The position numbers and the translations under genes are program-made. Under the pieces are notes generated by a model that saw only the letters and a list, made by a program, of their open reading frames with translations, was not told the origin of the DNA and did no database searches. Below are positions 53,871-63,070 of a stretch of 64,000 bases of DNA, one piece after another. This DNA comes from JAISST01 sp050434145 (lineage in GTDB: Bacteria > Fusobacteriota > Fusobacteriia > Fusobacteriales > Fusobacteriaceae): assembly GCF_050434145.1 (NCBI RefSeq), contig NZ_JBNPVX010000008.1:12968-76967 (forward strand). Direction: 5' to 3'. The number at the start of each line of letters is the position of its first letter. The first letter of the stretch is position 1.

Positions 53871-54529
53871 GATTTTTAAATGATTATAGAATAAAAAGAG
53901 AAATCAGGAAATATCAAGATAAGGAATTAAAGAAAAATGAGGAAAAAAGTAAAAAATCAACTAAAATTCTTTGGGGAATACTTATACTAATTGGGATAAT
54001 AGTGATGTATTATAAAGAATTTTCTTGGGAGTCAATAATAACAGTTGCTTTATTTTGGTTTTTAGCATTGATATTAGACTTGTTTGTAAGAAACTATAGA
54101 TTGAAGAAAGATATAGCTTTGTATGAAAGATCACAAAATGTGAGGGATTCAAAAATAGTAGAGGCGATTGAATACAAAGTAGAACAAAAAAGAGATACAA
54201 TAATGCAGGTGATATTGAAAAATGAAGATGGATATGACGGAAGAGTATGGAATTTAGGTAGAACCAATTCTATGCTAATCGGGAAGAAAAGTAGGTTACC
54301 AATAGATATTGATTTAAAGCAAACAGCATTTTCAGCATTAATCAGTAAGAAACATGCAATACTAAATAGAACTGATAAAGGGTGGTATATTGAAGATTTA
54401 GGATCTAAAAATGGAACTGGTATACAGAGATATTCAGATAACAGAAAAATAAAAGTAGGAAACGCTCCTATAAAAGTACAAAGTGGAGATATAATATACA
54501 TAGCAACAACAGCATTACTTTTAAAATGA
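53867..54529 (+). CDS. Membrane protein with C-terminal FHA domain
   Basis: A 220-residue protein with two hydrophobic helices (ILWGILILIGIIVMYY near 33 and IITVALFWFLALILDLFV near 57) and a cytosolic FHA domain at 120-220: LIGKKSRLPIDID, SALISKKHAIL and IEDLGSKNGTGI keep the Ser, His, Asn and Gly residues that hold phosphothreonine. The start overlaps the J-protein stop (ATGA). FHA proteins are the readers of threonine phosphorylation in T6SS control; here one is tethered to the membrane, where the machine would anchor. Confidence 0.85.
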   Translation: MRFLNDYRIKREIRKYQDKELKKNEEKSKKSTKILWGILILIGIIVMYYKEFSWESIITVALFWFLALILDLFVRNYRLKKDIALYERSQNVRDSKIVEAIEYKVEQKRDTIMQVILKNEDGYDGRVWNLGRTNSMLIGKKSRLPIDIDLKQTAFSALISKKHAILNRTDKGWYIEDLGSKNGTGIQRYSDNRKIKVGNAPIKVQSGDIIYIATTALLLK

Positions 54530-54569
54530 AAATATAAATAATTTTATAAATTACGGAGGAAGACAAAAG

Positions 54570-55094
54570 ATGAGTAAAATGAATCGTTGTGAAAATGGGC
54601 ATATGTACAATGCAGCAAGATATAAGGAGTGTCCTTATTGTAATACTGAGAGATTAGAAGTAGTGGAAGAAAGAGAAGAGTTAGCAATGGATTATGTGGA
54701 AGATGATTCTGACGGAACAGTAGCATTTTGGGTAAATGAATTAAATATAGATCCTGTAGTAGGGTGGGTAGTATGTATTGATGGTTATGAAAAAGGAAAA
54801 GATTTTAAACTAAAATCTGAAAAAAACTTTATAGGAAGAGATGCTAATATGGATATTTGCTTAGAAGGTGATAATACAATATCACGAAAAAATCATGCAA
54901 TAATTGCATATAACCCTAAAAATAGAGAATTTATGATAACACCTGGAGAAGGCAATGGACTGGTATATGTCCAAAATGAAGCAGTATATTCACCTGTAAA
55001 ATTATCTCCATTTAATGTATTGGAAATAGGAAATTCAAAATTTGTATTTGTGCCATTATGTGGGGAAAATTTTGACTGGAAAATCGATAAATAG
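54570..55094 (+). CDS. FHA-domain protein with N-terminal zinc ribbon
   Basis: A 174-residue soluble protein. The start MNRCENGHMYNAARYKECPY with the pattern CxxGH...CPYC looks like a small zinc ribbon (Cys6 to Cys23). Residues 75-170 form an FHA domain: KNFIGRDANMDICL, TISRKNHAIIAY and GEGNGLVYVQN, keeping the Arg, Ser and Asn of the phosphothreonine site. GGAGG precedes the start. This second phospho-reader in the same operon differs from the first in being soluble. Its partner could be the kinase at 57379 or a substrate of it. Confidence 0.82.
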   Translation: MSKMNRCENGHMYNAARYKECPYCNTERLEVVEEREELAMDYVEDDSDGTVAFWVNELNIDPVVGWVVCIDGYEKGKDFKLKSEKNFIGRDANMDICLEGDNTISRKNHAIIAYNPKNREFMITPGEGNGLVYVQNEAVYSPVKLSPFNVLEIGNSKFVFVPLCGENFDWKIDK

Positions 55095-55111
55095 GAAAAA
55101 GGGGAAGATTT

Positions 55112-57412
55112 ATGGCTAATCCACTTGGGCAACTAAGAAGAGTAGAATCTGAAATTAGACGTGCTGAAAGAATCTCAAAACGCACTCAAAAACTATTACC
55201 TGGGACTAAAAATTCTAAAGGGACTGGTAATAAAGAAGTTGATAATTCCTCAATTGAAGAAGAAACAGGAAAAAAGGCAGATAGCAAATTTATCACTTCA
55301 TTTATTTCAAGAAAAGGAGATGAAGATATAAATTGTGACCTTTTTGGATATGTTGAGTTGAGTGATGCAGCATGTTGGGTTATGGCTGACGGATTTGATG
55401 AAAATGGATATGGAGATGAAGCAGCAAAAATAGTTTTGGAATCAATAATATCACAATTTATGGAAAAACCTACTTTTACAAGAAAATTTTTGAATAAAAT
55501 AATATTAAATGCTCAAAAAAAACTAGAAGAAGTAAAATCAAAAAGTAGAAAGAAAAGAGGAATGAGTGCCTCTGTAGTTGTATTTATTACAAATTATTCA
55601 TCTTGTATTTTTGCTAATGTAGGAAATGCAAGAGTTTATTTGATAAGAGATGAATTAGTTAAATTTAGGACAAGAGATAATTCGATATCACATTTAATGT
55701 ATGAAATGAAACAATTGGAATATAAAGAAATAAGGTTTCATAGTCAACGTAATAAACTAACACAATCATTAGGTGATATAGAGAATATAAGTGTAGAAAT
55801 ATCCAAAGAAATATTTCTTTATGATGGTGACAGAGTAATTTTAATGACTCATGGATCATGGGAGAATCTTGATGAAAGTGAAATAGAAGTAGAATTATCC
55901 AAATCAGAATCAGTAGGGAACTGGATAGGGCGATTAGAAAATAAAATAAAATCTAATAATGAAAGTAAATTATCAAACTACACTGTTGCAGGCATTTTTA
56001 TAAATCAAATAGTCGATGGCGACGATCCAGATAAAAAAAGAAGTTATTTGAAAATATTTTGTATTATAATGCTTGTAATAGGAGTATTTATGATTATATT
56101 TATCCTTTATAGATATAAAAGAGAAAGAGATAACATATATGAAAAAGCTTTTTCATATGAAAATGCAGGGCTTCAATCTGGTAAAAAAGGTGATTGGGAT
56201 GATGCTGTAAATCAACTTGGTATGAGTAAAGGAGAATATGAAAAATTAAAATTGAATAAAGAAAAGAGTAATTTTGTTAAACGAGCAATTTTTTCTGCTG
56301 ATATAAATAATAGAAATGTAGGGAATCAAATTAAATCATTAGATAAGCAAATAAATGATATCAATAAATTAAAAGATGCATTTGAAATGATAAAAACAGG
56401 GGATAAAGCTTTTAATAATAATGACTTTTTAGAAGCCACTGGAATATATTCTAATGCTAGAAATACTATAATGGAATTAAAAGGACTAGAGTACAATGGA
56501 TATAAAGACACTATAGATAAATTAGAAGAAGATATAATTACATCTAGTGCATTGCAACTGGGGTATAAACAAAAGTTGGATGCTGACATGCAGGCGCAAA
56601 ATGGGGATATAGATGATGCAATAAGAAATTATCTTGGATCTAAAATCATATTTTTAAAGCATGGAAAAATAGATTTGATGACAGAAGTAACAGAAAAATA
56701 CAATATTTTAGAGAAAACAAAAGATAAAAAATTTAATGAAGCTTTTTTGTATGAAAAAAAATCTTATGAAGTAGAAGCTACTGATATAAGCAGTGCTATT
56801 ATACATATGCAAATGGCTAAAAGTATCTATGGAGAAATGAAAGATATGGAGAGAGTCAGTGCATGTGATGTAAGAATTGCAAATCTTGAAGAAATGAAAA
56901 GTGCTATAAATGATGAAAGTAAAGAATATTTAAAAGAAGCAACTACATACGCACAGCAGGGCGAATATGAACGTGCTTTAGAATCAATAAAAAAATCTAA
57001 AGATGTTTCTACTAAGCTAAAGGATGACCAAAAACTAGCAGATTCACTACAAAAAGAAGGAGACATATTAGCAGAAGGAGATAAATTTCAGATAGCTAAG
57101 GAGAAATATGAAGAAGGTTATGGGGTTTCTGTCAATACTAACAACACAATACAACAAGAATACTTAAAAGGTAAGTCACAAGCTATGGAAAAAGTTCTTG
57201 CTGGTCAAAAGATAGAGCAAGAAGGCGATACTTTAATGTCAGATAAGAAATATAAAGAAGCTAGAAAAATGTTTAAGGAAGCTATCACCAAATACGAAAC
57301 TCTCAAAGATGATAATTATTTTGATAGGGGGAAATATAACAAAATAATGGAAATCATAAAAGAAAAGGAGAAAAAAGCTTGGAAAAAAAGCAATTGGATA
57401 CCATTCTTTTAA
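55112..57412 (+). CDS. PP2C-fold protein with transmembrane helix and long TPR-like tail; active site partly degenerate
   Basis: A 766-residue paralogue of the protein at 46882. Residues 65-310 are the PP2C fold: SRKGDEDINCDLFG and CWVMADGFDENGYGDEA keep the first acidic pair and the DG, but GDSR is FANVGNARVYL, the SDG motif is MTHGSWENL and the last DN is SNYTVAG, so several metal ligands are missing. A transmembrane helix (IFCIIMLVIGVFMIIFILYR) follows near 320, then about 420 residues of helical TPR-like repeats. It overlaps the kinase gene by 34 bases, suggesting that the two proteins work together. Confidence 0.85.
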   Translation: MANPLGQLRRVESEIRRAERISKRTQKLLPGTKNSKGTGNKEVDNSSIEEETGKKADSKFITSFISRKGDEDINCDLFGYVELSDAACWVMADGFDENGYGDEAAKIVLESIISQFMEKPTFTRKFLNKIILNAQKKLEEVKSKSRKKRGMSASVVVFITNYSSCIFANVGNARVYLIRDELVKFRTRDNSISHLMYEMKQLEYKEIRFHSQRNKLTQSLGDIENISVEISKEIFLYDGDRVILMTHGSWENLDESEIEVELSKSESVGNWIGRLENKIKSNNESKLSNYTVAGIFINQIVDGDDPDKKRSYLKIFCIIMLVIGVFMIIFILYRYKRERDNIYEKAFSYENAGLQSGKKGDWDDAVNQLGMSKGEYEKLKLNKEKSNFVKRAIFSADINNRNVGNQIKSLDKQINDINKLKDAFEMIKTGDKAFNNNDFLEATGIYSNARNTIMELKGLEYNGYKDTIDKLEEDIITSSALQLGYKQKLDADMQAQNGDIDDAIRNYLGSKIIFLKHGKIDLMTEVTEKYNILEKTKDKKFNEAFLYEKKSYEVEATDISSAIIHMQMAKSIYGEMKDMERVSACDVRIANLEEMKSAINDESKEYLKEATTYAQQGEYERALESIKKSKDVSTKLKDDQKLADSLQKEGDILAEGDKFQIAKEKYEEGYGVSVNTNNTIQQEYLKGKSQAMEKVLAGQKIEQEGDTLMSDKKYKEARKMFKEAITKYETLKDDNYFDRGKYNKIMEIIKEKEKKAWKKSNWIPFF

Positions 57413-58101
57413 GAGAAGGAGAGAGGTTTAGTGTCTATCTAGAGTCTTATGAGAATGGTCACAAAGAAATACTAAAAGTAATAAATCCAGAGTGTCTGGA
57501 AGATTTGGAAAAATATAAAAAAATATTAAGACAATTTAATATAGAAAAGAAAATACTTAGGGATATGAATATAGAAAATATTCCTAAGTATATAGATGAT
57601 GGTAGGAATTATTTGAATATGTCTTATATACGTGGAAAAGATCTGAATAAACTTGTGAAAACTAGAACTTTATCTTTTTATGATAAAATCCATATAATGT
57701 CTAATTTGTTTTTTATATTGAGAAAAATTCATGATAATAATATCATTCATTGCGATATAAAACCATCAAATATAATTTGGGGAATAAATAATGAGATTCA
57801 TATAATAGATTTTGGTTCTGCAACAAGACGTGGTGAGAGTAGTGTATATATCCAAGGAAGTGACGGATTTTCTCCACCAGAAACATATAAATTACGTGAA
57901 AAGAAGGATTATGCTAACGATATCTATAGTCTAGTAGCTGTAGCATATTGGCTAAAATATCAAGAAAAGTATAGTTTAGATAGAAATTTTTATGAGTTTG
58001 ATCATTTTTTAATGCAAGGTCTTGAGAAAAATCCAAAAAAACGATTTGGAAGCCTAAATGAAATATTAGAAATCATAAAAAATAAAAATCATGTAAATTA
58101 A
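57379..58101 (+). CDS. Serine/threonine protein kinase (single cytosolic domain)
   Basis: A 240-residue eukaryotic-type kinase with complete catalytic residues: Lys in EILKVINPE, HCDIKPSNIIW for the catalytic loop (Cys in place of Arg of HRD), IDFGSATRRG for DFG and SPPE before ADDxxS-like DIYSLVAVAYW. The Gly-loop is loose (REGERFSVYL). The start is a TTG at 57379 with AAAAGGAG eight bases upstream, inside the end of the phosphatase-fold gene, giving tight coupling. It has no membrane helix or sensor domain, unlike PpkA of T6SS, so its input may come through the PP2C-fold or FHA proteins. Confidence 0.88.
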   Translation: MEKKQLDTILLREGERFSVYLESYENGHKEILKVINPECLEDLEKYKKILRQFNIEKKILRDMNIENIPKYIDDGRNYLNMSYIRGKDLNKLVKTRTLSFYDKIHIMSNLFFILRKIHDNNIIHCDIKPSNIIWGINNEIHIIDFGSATRRGESSVYIQGSDGFSPPETYKLREKKDYANDIYSLVAVAYWLKYQEKYSLDRNFYEFDHFLMQGLEKNPKKRFGSLNEILEIIKNKNHVN

Positions 58102-58135
58102 TAGTGATGTATACCATCAAAATAGGAGTTGTATT

Positions 58136-60781
58136 ATGAGACAAAAACAGTATTATATTTATGATGAATTGAAAAGAAAAACCTATTATGATTTGAAAAA
58201 AATATGTATTGATGAAGAATTGATCAATGGTTATAGAGATAATCTTAATAGAGAAGATCTTATGAACATTATTTTAAAATTTAGAAGTAGAGAAAAAACT
58301 TATTGTATATCAGAATATAGAGAGGATGGATTACCTAGATTACAGGAATTATTTGATAACAGAAAGGGATATATGCTAAATGACTCCAATAAAATAAAAG
58401 TACCTCATAAAATAGTGATTTATAAGAAGATGCCACTGACTGAAGAAGACGAATACAGAATTTCTGTTCCAGAAAATATATCAGAAAATAATGTGTATTT
58501 AATAAATGGAAAGAATTATCTATGTGGAATTTTTCAACTAATTAAGAATAAAGATGAAAGCAATTCTTATTGCTTAATAACTGATGATAATTTTTTGAGA
58601 TTAGAAGGGTTAAAAAATCAAAATTATTCATTAATGTTTTTCAATAAAGTAGATGAGAAATTTTTGTTTAATTATTATCATAAAGGAGAAAATGTTGGGA
58701 TAGTACCTGCATCCTTAAATTATTATCAAATACCACTTGATAGCTTTATATATAGTGATATGGAAGTTAGTGATACTCCATTATGTTTAGATTTTGGTAC
58801 TGCCAATACTACAGCAGGCATTTATATGGATAAGTATTATATCAATAATTTACCACAACATAAAATACTGAGTGGTCATGTATCAATAGATAAAATAAAT
58901 TATGTAAAATTTCCTAAAGGATTAGATGATTTTTCTAATGTAATTCCAACAGTTGTTTATATAAAGAATTGTTTTAATGAAGCTAATATTCAGTATTTAT
59001 TTGGATATGATGTGGAAGATAGACTTAAGGAAAATGATTACAATCTTGCTGGTAGCATTTTTTATGGGATAAAGAATTGGGTAAAATCTGTAAACAAGAA
59101 AGAACGCATAGTTGATGAAAATGGTGATATACGTTATGTTGAAAGAAAGGTGATAATAAAAGCATATATTGATTACATTGTAGATAGAGCAGAATTTATT
59201 TTTAAATGTAAATTTAAGAATATACATATTACTACACCAGTAAAATTAAAAAATGAATTCCTAAATATGTTTAAAGAAATATTACCTAATTATCATATTA
59301 TTACTAAAGATTCGCTTGATGAAGGAGTTGCAGTACTCTATAACTCTATAGAAAGATTGATATACAAGCAACAGCAAGAAATTATCAAAGCTAGAGAAAC
59401 TAATACTAGATTAGACAATTCGAAAAGAGTTTTCCAAGATGATAAAGAATATAAAGCTCTTATAATAGATTGTGGTGGTGGAACAACAGACTTGGCATCT
59501 TGTGTGTTCAAGATCAAATCCAAGGATATAAATTATGATATTGATATAAGAACAACTTTTGAAAACTCTGAAGAAAGCTTTGGTGGAAATAACATTACAT
59601 ATAGAATAATGCAGTATTTAAAAATATTACTTGCACAATATTATACAAAGAATGAAGGGATAAATGTAAATACTCTCATTACAAATGAAAGTGAATTAAT
59701 ATTTAGAGATATAGATGAAAATGGCGTAAAGTCAATTTATGAGAAAATTGAAGAAGAATATGCAAAAGCTGATAAAATTATCCCAACTAAATTTGCAGAA
59801 TATGAAAATAAAGCAAGTGATATGTATGGAAAAGTAAAAAATAATTTTTTCTTCATGTGGGAAATAGCAGAGCTGTTGAAAAAAGAAATATTTAAACATA
59901 GTACTATTGTAAGGACAAAATATGGTGCTAAAGAAATGGAATCTTCAGATCTTTCTGTAACAGTGGTGAAAAGTTGGAATCTTAATTTTTATTCTAATGG
60001 TACACTACAGAATATCAAAACATATCCTGATATTATAATTAATAAAAATGAAATAATTAAACTTATCAAAGGTGATATTTATGAAGTATTTAGAAGATTC
60101 TTGACATCATATTATGAAAGAGACATTTTATCTAATTATTCATTGGTAAAATTAAGTGGTCAATCTTGTAAAGTAAATATATTTAATGATATTTTAAAAG
60201 AATTTATACCAGGTAAACGAGTAGACTTCAGAAGAAACATAGAAGAAAGCGAAGAACAACTAAAGATTGCTTGTCTTGATGGAGCAGTAAGATATCTTAA
60301 TTCTAGCAAAATCGGAAATATAAAAGTAGGAGTGCGAAATGATATACCAATAGTTCCATATTCATTACATGCTCATACCTATCTTGAAGAAGATGTAGTA
60401 TTATTGAGGACCGGGGAACAAGCAGGTGCTGGAGCAGGTTTTATAAAGAAAATATCACAAACAGAAATATTGCCAATGAGATTGAAAAATAAAGAGCAGG
60501 AAGTAAAGAAATTATTTACTTATGTGAATAAACTGGAAGATTACAAAGAAATGGATGAGCAAGATGTATTGAAAAGCTTGAATAACCATTTTGTTCAAGA
60601 TGATTTGGATGATATTCAAAATGGTGAAACCAAATTTTTTGCTCATACAGATGAAAATTACTGGGGATTTTATGTATGTGGAGTGAGAAGAGAAAGCAAT
60701 CAGACTTATTTGGGGAAAAAAGAATATTTTTCTTTTGAAGAGGATATTACTACAATTAGTTTTTTTGACGGAATGCATTAA
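58136..60781 (+). CDS. Hsp70/actin-superfamily ATPase with extra N-terminal region
   Basis: An 881-residue protein. Residues 1-65 include a helical segment YYDLKKICIDEELINGYRDN then DLMNIILKFR that resembles a SAP/HeH-type helix pair. After a beta-rich linker the ATPase domain starts near 215: phosphate-1 LCLDFGTANTTAGIY, phosphate-2 ALIIDCGGGTTDLASCVF near 440, and LVKLSGQSCKVNIFNDIL near 680 as the adenosine motif. It has no normal substrate-binding domain; the end is unlike DnaK. With the J-protein of the same operon it should form a dedicated chaperone pair. AGGAG precedes the ATG. Confidence 0.8.
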   Translation: MRQKQYYIYDELKRKTYYDLKKICIDEELINGYRDNLNREDLMNIILKFRSREKTYCISEYREDGLPRLQELFDNRKGYMLNDSNKIKVPHKIVIYKKMPLTEEDEYRISVPENISENNVYLINGKNYLCGIFQLIKNKDESNSYCLITDDNFLRLEGLKNQNYSLMFFNKVDEKFLFNYYHKGENVGIVPASLNYYQIPLDSFIYSDMEVSDTPLCLDFGTANTTAGIYMDKYYINNLPQHKILSGHVSIDKINYVKFPKGLDDFSNVIPTVVYIKNCFNEANIQYLFGYDVEDRLKENDYNLAGSIFYGIKNWVKSVNKKERIVDENGDIRYVERKVIIKAYIDYIVDRAEFIFKCKFKNIHITTPVKLKNEFLNMFKEILPNYHIITKDSLDEGVAVLYNSIERLIYKQQQEIIKARETNTRLDNSKRVFQDDKEYKALIIDCGGGTTDLASCVFKIKSKDINYDIDIRTTFENSEESFGGNNITYRIMQYLKILLAQYYTKNEGINVNTLITNESELIFRDIDENGVKSIYEKIEEEYAKADKIIPTKFAEYENKASDMYGKVKNNFFFMWEIAELLKKEIFKHSTIVRTKYGAKEMESSDLSVTVVKSWNLNFYSNGTLQNIKTYPDIIINKNEIIKLIKGDIYEVFRRFLTSYYERDILSNYSLVKLSGQSCKVNIFNDILKEFIPGKRVDFRRNIEESEEQLKIACLDGAVRYLNSSKIGNIKVGVRNDIPIVPYSLHAHTYLEEDVVLLRTGEQAGAGAGFIKKISQTEILPMRLKNKEQEVKKLFTYVNKLEDYKEMDEQDVLKSLNNHFVQDDLDDIQNGETKFFAHTDENYWGFYVCGVRRESNQTYLGKKEYFSFEEDITTISFFDGMH

Positions 60782-60823
60782 AAAACTATATGAAAATATA
60801 AAATATTTTGGAGGTAGAGAGAT

Positions 60824-61663
60824 ATGAAATTTAGAATATGGATAGGAAATGAAAATGAAAATGCAACAGGAATAAATGATATTATCACTAGTGGAATTGG
60901 ATCAGCAAGCAATTTGGTGCAAACAAAAAATAGTTTGCATTTATCAGAATATGAAGTAATATCAGTAGATTTGTTAGGATGTAAGATAAGTGACACATAT
61001 GATAAAGCTAGTAACATGTCAGCAGTACATAAAGAGAGTACCTTTGAAGTACGGGTAAAGTGCAAAGTTAGGTCTATGATAGACAAAGGAACAACTCTAG
61101 GTATATTTACAAAAGGTGGTAAAAGTATAGGAAAGTTACCTTCTAAATTATCAGATTATAATAGTTATAGAGAAACAGTTGAAAATTTATATAAACAAAA
61201 TCAAGGGGCAAATACAATTCAAATTGTTTCAGTGCTAGGAAATATTGGCGATAATAATTATAGAGAAGTTGATTTAAGAAAAAGTTGTGAAAATTGTATT
61301 AATATAAAAAAATGGTATTTAATGTATAAAGAATCACTTTTAAATAAAATTAAGAATGGAACTGTTGGAGATGAAGTTTATAGAAATGTAAAAATAGAAG
61401 CTGTGTTGTCAGATATGCAAAGTTTTTATTATGAGTTTAAAAATATGTATGTTGATCAATATGATGAACATCTTTCCACAGAGGAAGGAGCAAGTGAATA
61501 TTCTTTTTTATTAAAAGAAAAATATGTAGTAGATAAATCAGAAATGAAAATAAGTTTGATTGAAAAAGCTGGACTGACAGACAAAGTAGGAAAAGGTTTT
61601 AAAAGTATCTCAGATTCCTTTAGTAATGTCTTTGGTAGTAATATTGATAAAAAAAATAATTAA
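60824..61663 (+). CDS. Unknown protein of the contractile cluster
   Basis: A 279-residue soluble protein with GGAGG upstream. It starts MKFRIWIGNENENATGINDI and has two parts: a mixed N-terminal domain (EVISVDLLGCKISDTYDKAS) and a helical one (MYKESLLNKIKNGTVGDEVY, MQSFYYEFKNMYVDQYD), with a late SFSNVFGS-type tail. Cysteines in KSCENCINIKKWY form a small CxxC. No family recognised. Conservation of the position between the ATPase and a baseplate candidate would mark it as a core part. Confidence 0.6.
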   Translation: MKFRIWIGNENENATGINDIITSGIGSASNLVQTKNSLHLSEYEVISVDLLGCKISDTYDKASNMSAVHKESTFEVRVKCKVRSMIDKGTTLGIFTKGGKSIGKLPSKLSDYNSYRETVENLYKQNQGANTIQIVSVLGNIGDNNYREVDLRKSCENCINIKKWYLMYKESLLNKIKNGTVGDEVYRNVKIEAVLSDMQSFYYEFKNMYVDQYDEHLSTEEGASEYSFLLKEKYVVDKSEMKISLIEKAGLTDKVGKGFKSISDSFSNVFGSNIDKKNN

Positions 61664-61688
61664 AAAAATTTAAATATATATAAATAAA

Positions 61689-61756
61689 AGGCATGAATTA
61701 TATGAAATAAAAATTATAATTGTAGAAATACAATAAATTTTATATAATTCATGCCT
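61689..61756 (+). ncRNA. Long RNA hairpin between cluster genes
   Basis: AGGCATGAATTATAT (61689-61703) pairs perfectly with ATATAATTCATGCCT (61742-61756). Inside, ATTGTA and TACAAT close a GAAA tetraloop, with AAAATT/AATTTT pairing between. No T-run follows. It could be an mRNA-processing or stability element, or a small imperfect mobile repeat. Confidence 0.55.
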
Positions 61757-61786
61757 ATTCAAAAATATAAAATGGTGGGATAAAGG

Positions 61787-63070
61787 ATGGAACAGATAAA
61801 AAAAATTATAGATAGAGAATTAGAGAAATTAAATATAGATGAACGTCAACAATTTAGAGGCATGGTTCTAAATACTTTTTCTGTCCTCTATAGTGATATA
61901 AATAATAGAATGTTAAATTTTGAAAATAAAATATTGGATAGTGCAATTTCTAATGAGAAATCAAAAAGTATTATAAATATGATAGTTCCAAAAGAAGAAT
62001 TTTATTTGTATGAAGATAAGTTTTCACCTGTGCTTGAAAATGATAAAAATCAAGGAAACTTGCTAGAAATACTTAATACTGAGGATAAAATATATAAGAA
62101 ATTAATTTATACAGGTCCATACAATATAAAATCAGATCTAATGACAAAAGAAATATTTGGAGAATTATTACTAAATGGAGAAAAATTTACAATTAAATTT
62201 AGATTGGAAGAAGATAAAAAATATAAAGAAGAAATAAAAAAACTTTACAAAACATTTGGTTTAAATTCTTTAAAGTGGGATACATTAAATACTCCATATA
62301 TGTACAGGATGTATAAATTAAAAATTGTTTCATATGATGATATTATAGTACAAAAATTGGATTTATTAAATCATGAATCTGAAAATGTAAAAATAAAAAT
62401 AGAAAATTTTGAATATAACAAATATTTTTTGGATGATTATTTGGTAGTATGGAATGTGACCAAAAAAGTGTTTTTTGGTAATGGTATAATAGAACCTACT
62501 TTTGATATGATTCACTATGAACATACACTTAATTTTAGTGAATTGAATGATAAATATTTAGTACCATTATCAGATATAAATATTTATTCTTTAGAACGAT
62601 TTAGTGAGGGAATTAGGATAGAGACAGATACAAATAAACCAGTAAAATGGGAATTTATTAATATAACTGATGCAAGTGAAATAGAATATGAAAAAAAGCT
62701 GAAATATCCAGTATTTTCAAATTTAATAAATGCAGCCTTCATAAATAAATTACGAAAGACAAATGACTTGCGAATACGTAGTATTGGAGAATTGCACAGG
62801 CTTATAAGAAATTATAAAAATATAGTGGAAAGATTTGAATTGAAGGAAATCAAAATTAGTGAAGAAATATTAGATTACAAAGAAACGGAAGATTTAAATT
62901 ATTTTTTTATAGATGAATTTAAGCTAAAAGGTCAACCTAAGAATTTATATTTATATTTTTCACTTATAAAACATGATGAATATTTGGAAGACGAACTAAA
63001 TTTTATAATTTCAGTGTTGCAATTGTATTTTCCAGAATATTTGTGTAGAGGTGTAATTGTAAATGAATAA
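61787..63070 (+). CDS. Candidate baseplate protein (TssF-like position), family not certain
   Basis: A 427-residue soluble protein. The start MEQIKKIIDRELEKLNIDER is helical, followed by beta-rich domains (EIFGELLLNGEKFTIKFRLE, DYLVVWNVTKKVFFGNG, LSDINIYSLERFSEGIRIET) and an end with ELNFIISVLQLYFPEYLCRG. No known motif is visible. Size, helix-then-beta order and being translated together with the next gene (8-base overlap) fit a TssF/gp6-type wedge protein, with the next as the TssG-like partner, but this is inference only. Confidence 0.5.
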   Translation: MEQIKKIIDRELEKLNIDERQQFRGMVLNTFSVLYSDINNRMLNFENKILDSAISNEKSKSIINMIVPKEEFYLYEDKFSPVLENDKNQGNLLEILNTEDKIYKKLIYTGPYNIKSDLMTKEIFGELLLNGEKFTIKFRLEEDKKYKEEIKKLYKTFGLNSLKWDTLNTPYMYRMYKLKIVSYDDIIVQKLDLLNHESENVKIKIENFEYNKYFLDDYLVVWNVTKKVFFGNGIIEPTFDMIHYEHTLNFSELNDKYLVPLSDINIYSLERFSEGIRIETDTNKPVKWEFINITDASEIEYEKKLKYPVFSNLINAAFINKLRKTNDLRIRSIGELHRLIRNYKNIVERFELKEIKISEEILDYKETEDLNYFFIDEFKLKGQPKNLYLYFSLIKHDEYLEDELNFIISVLQLYFPEYLCRGVIVNE

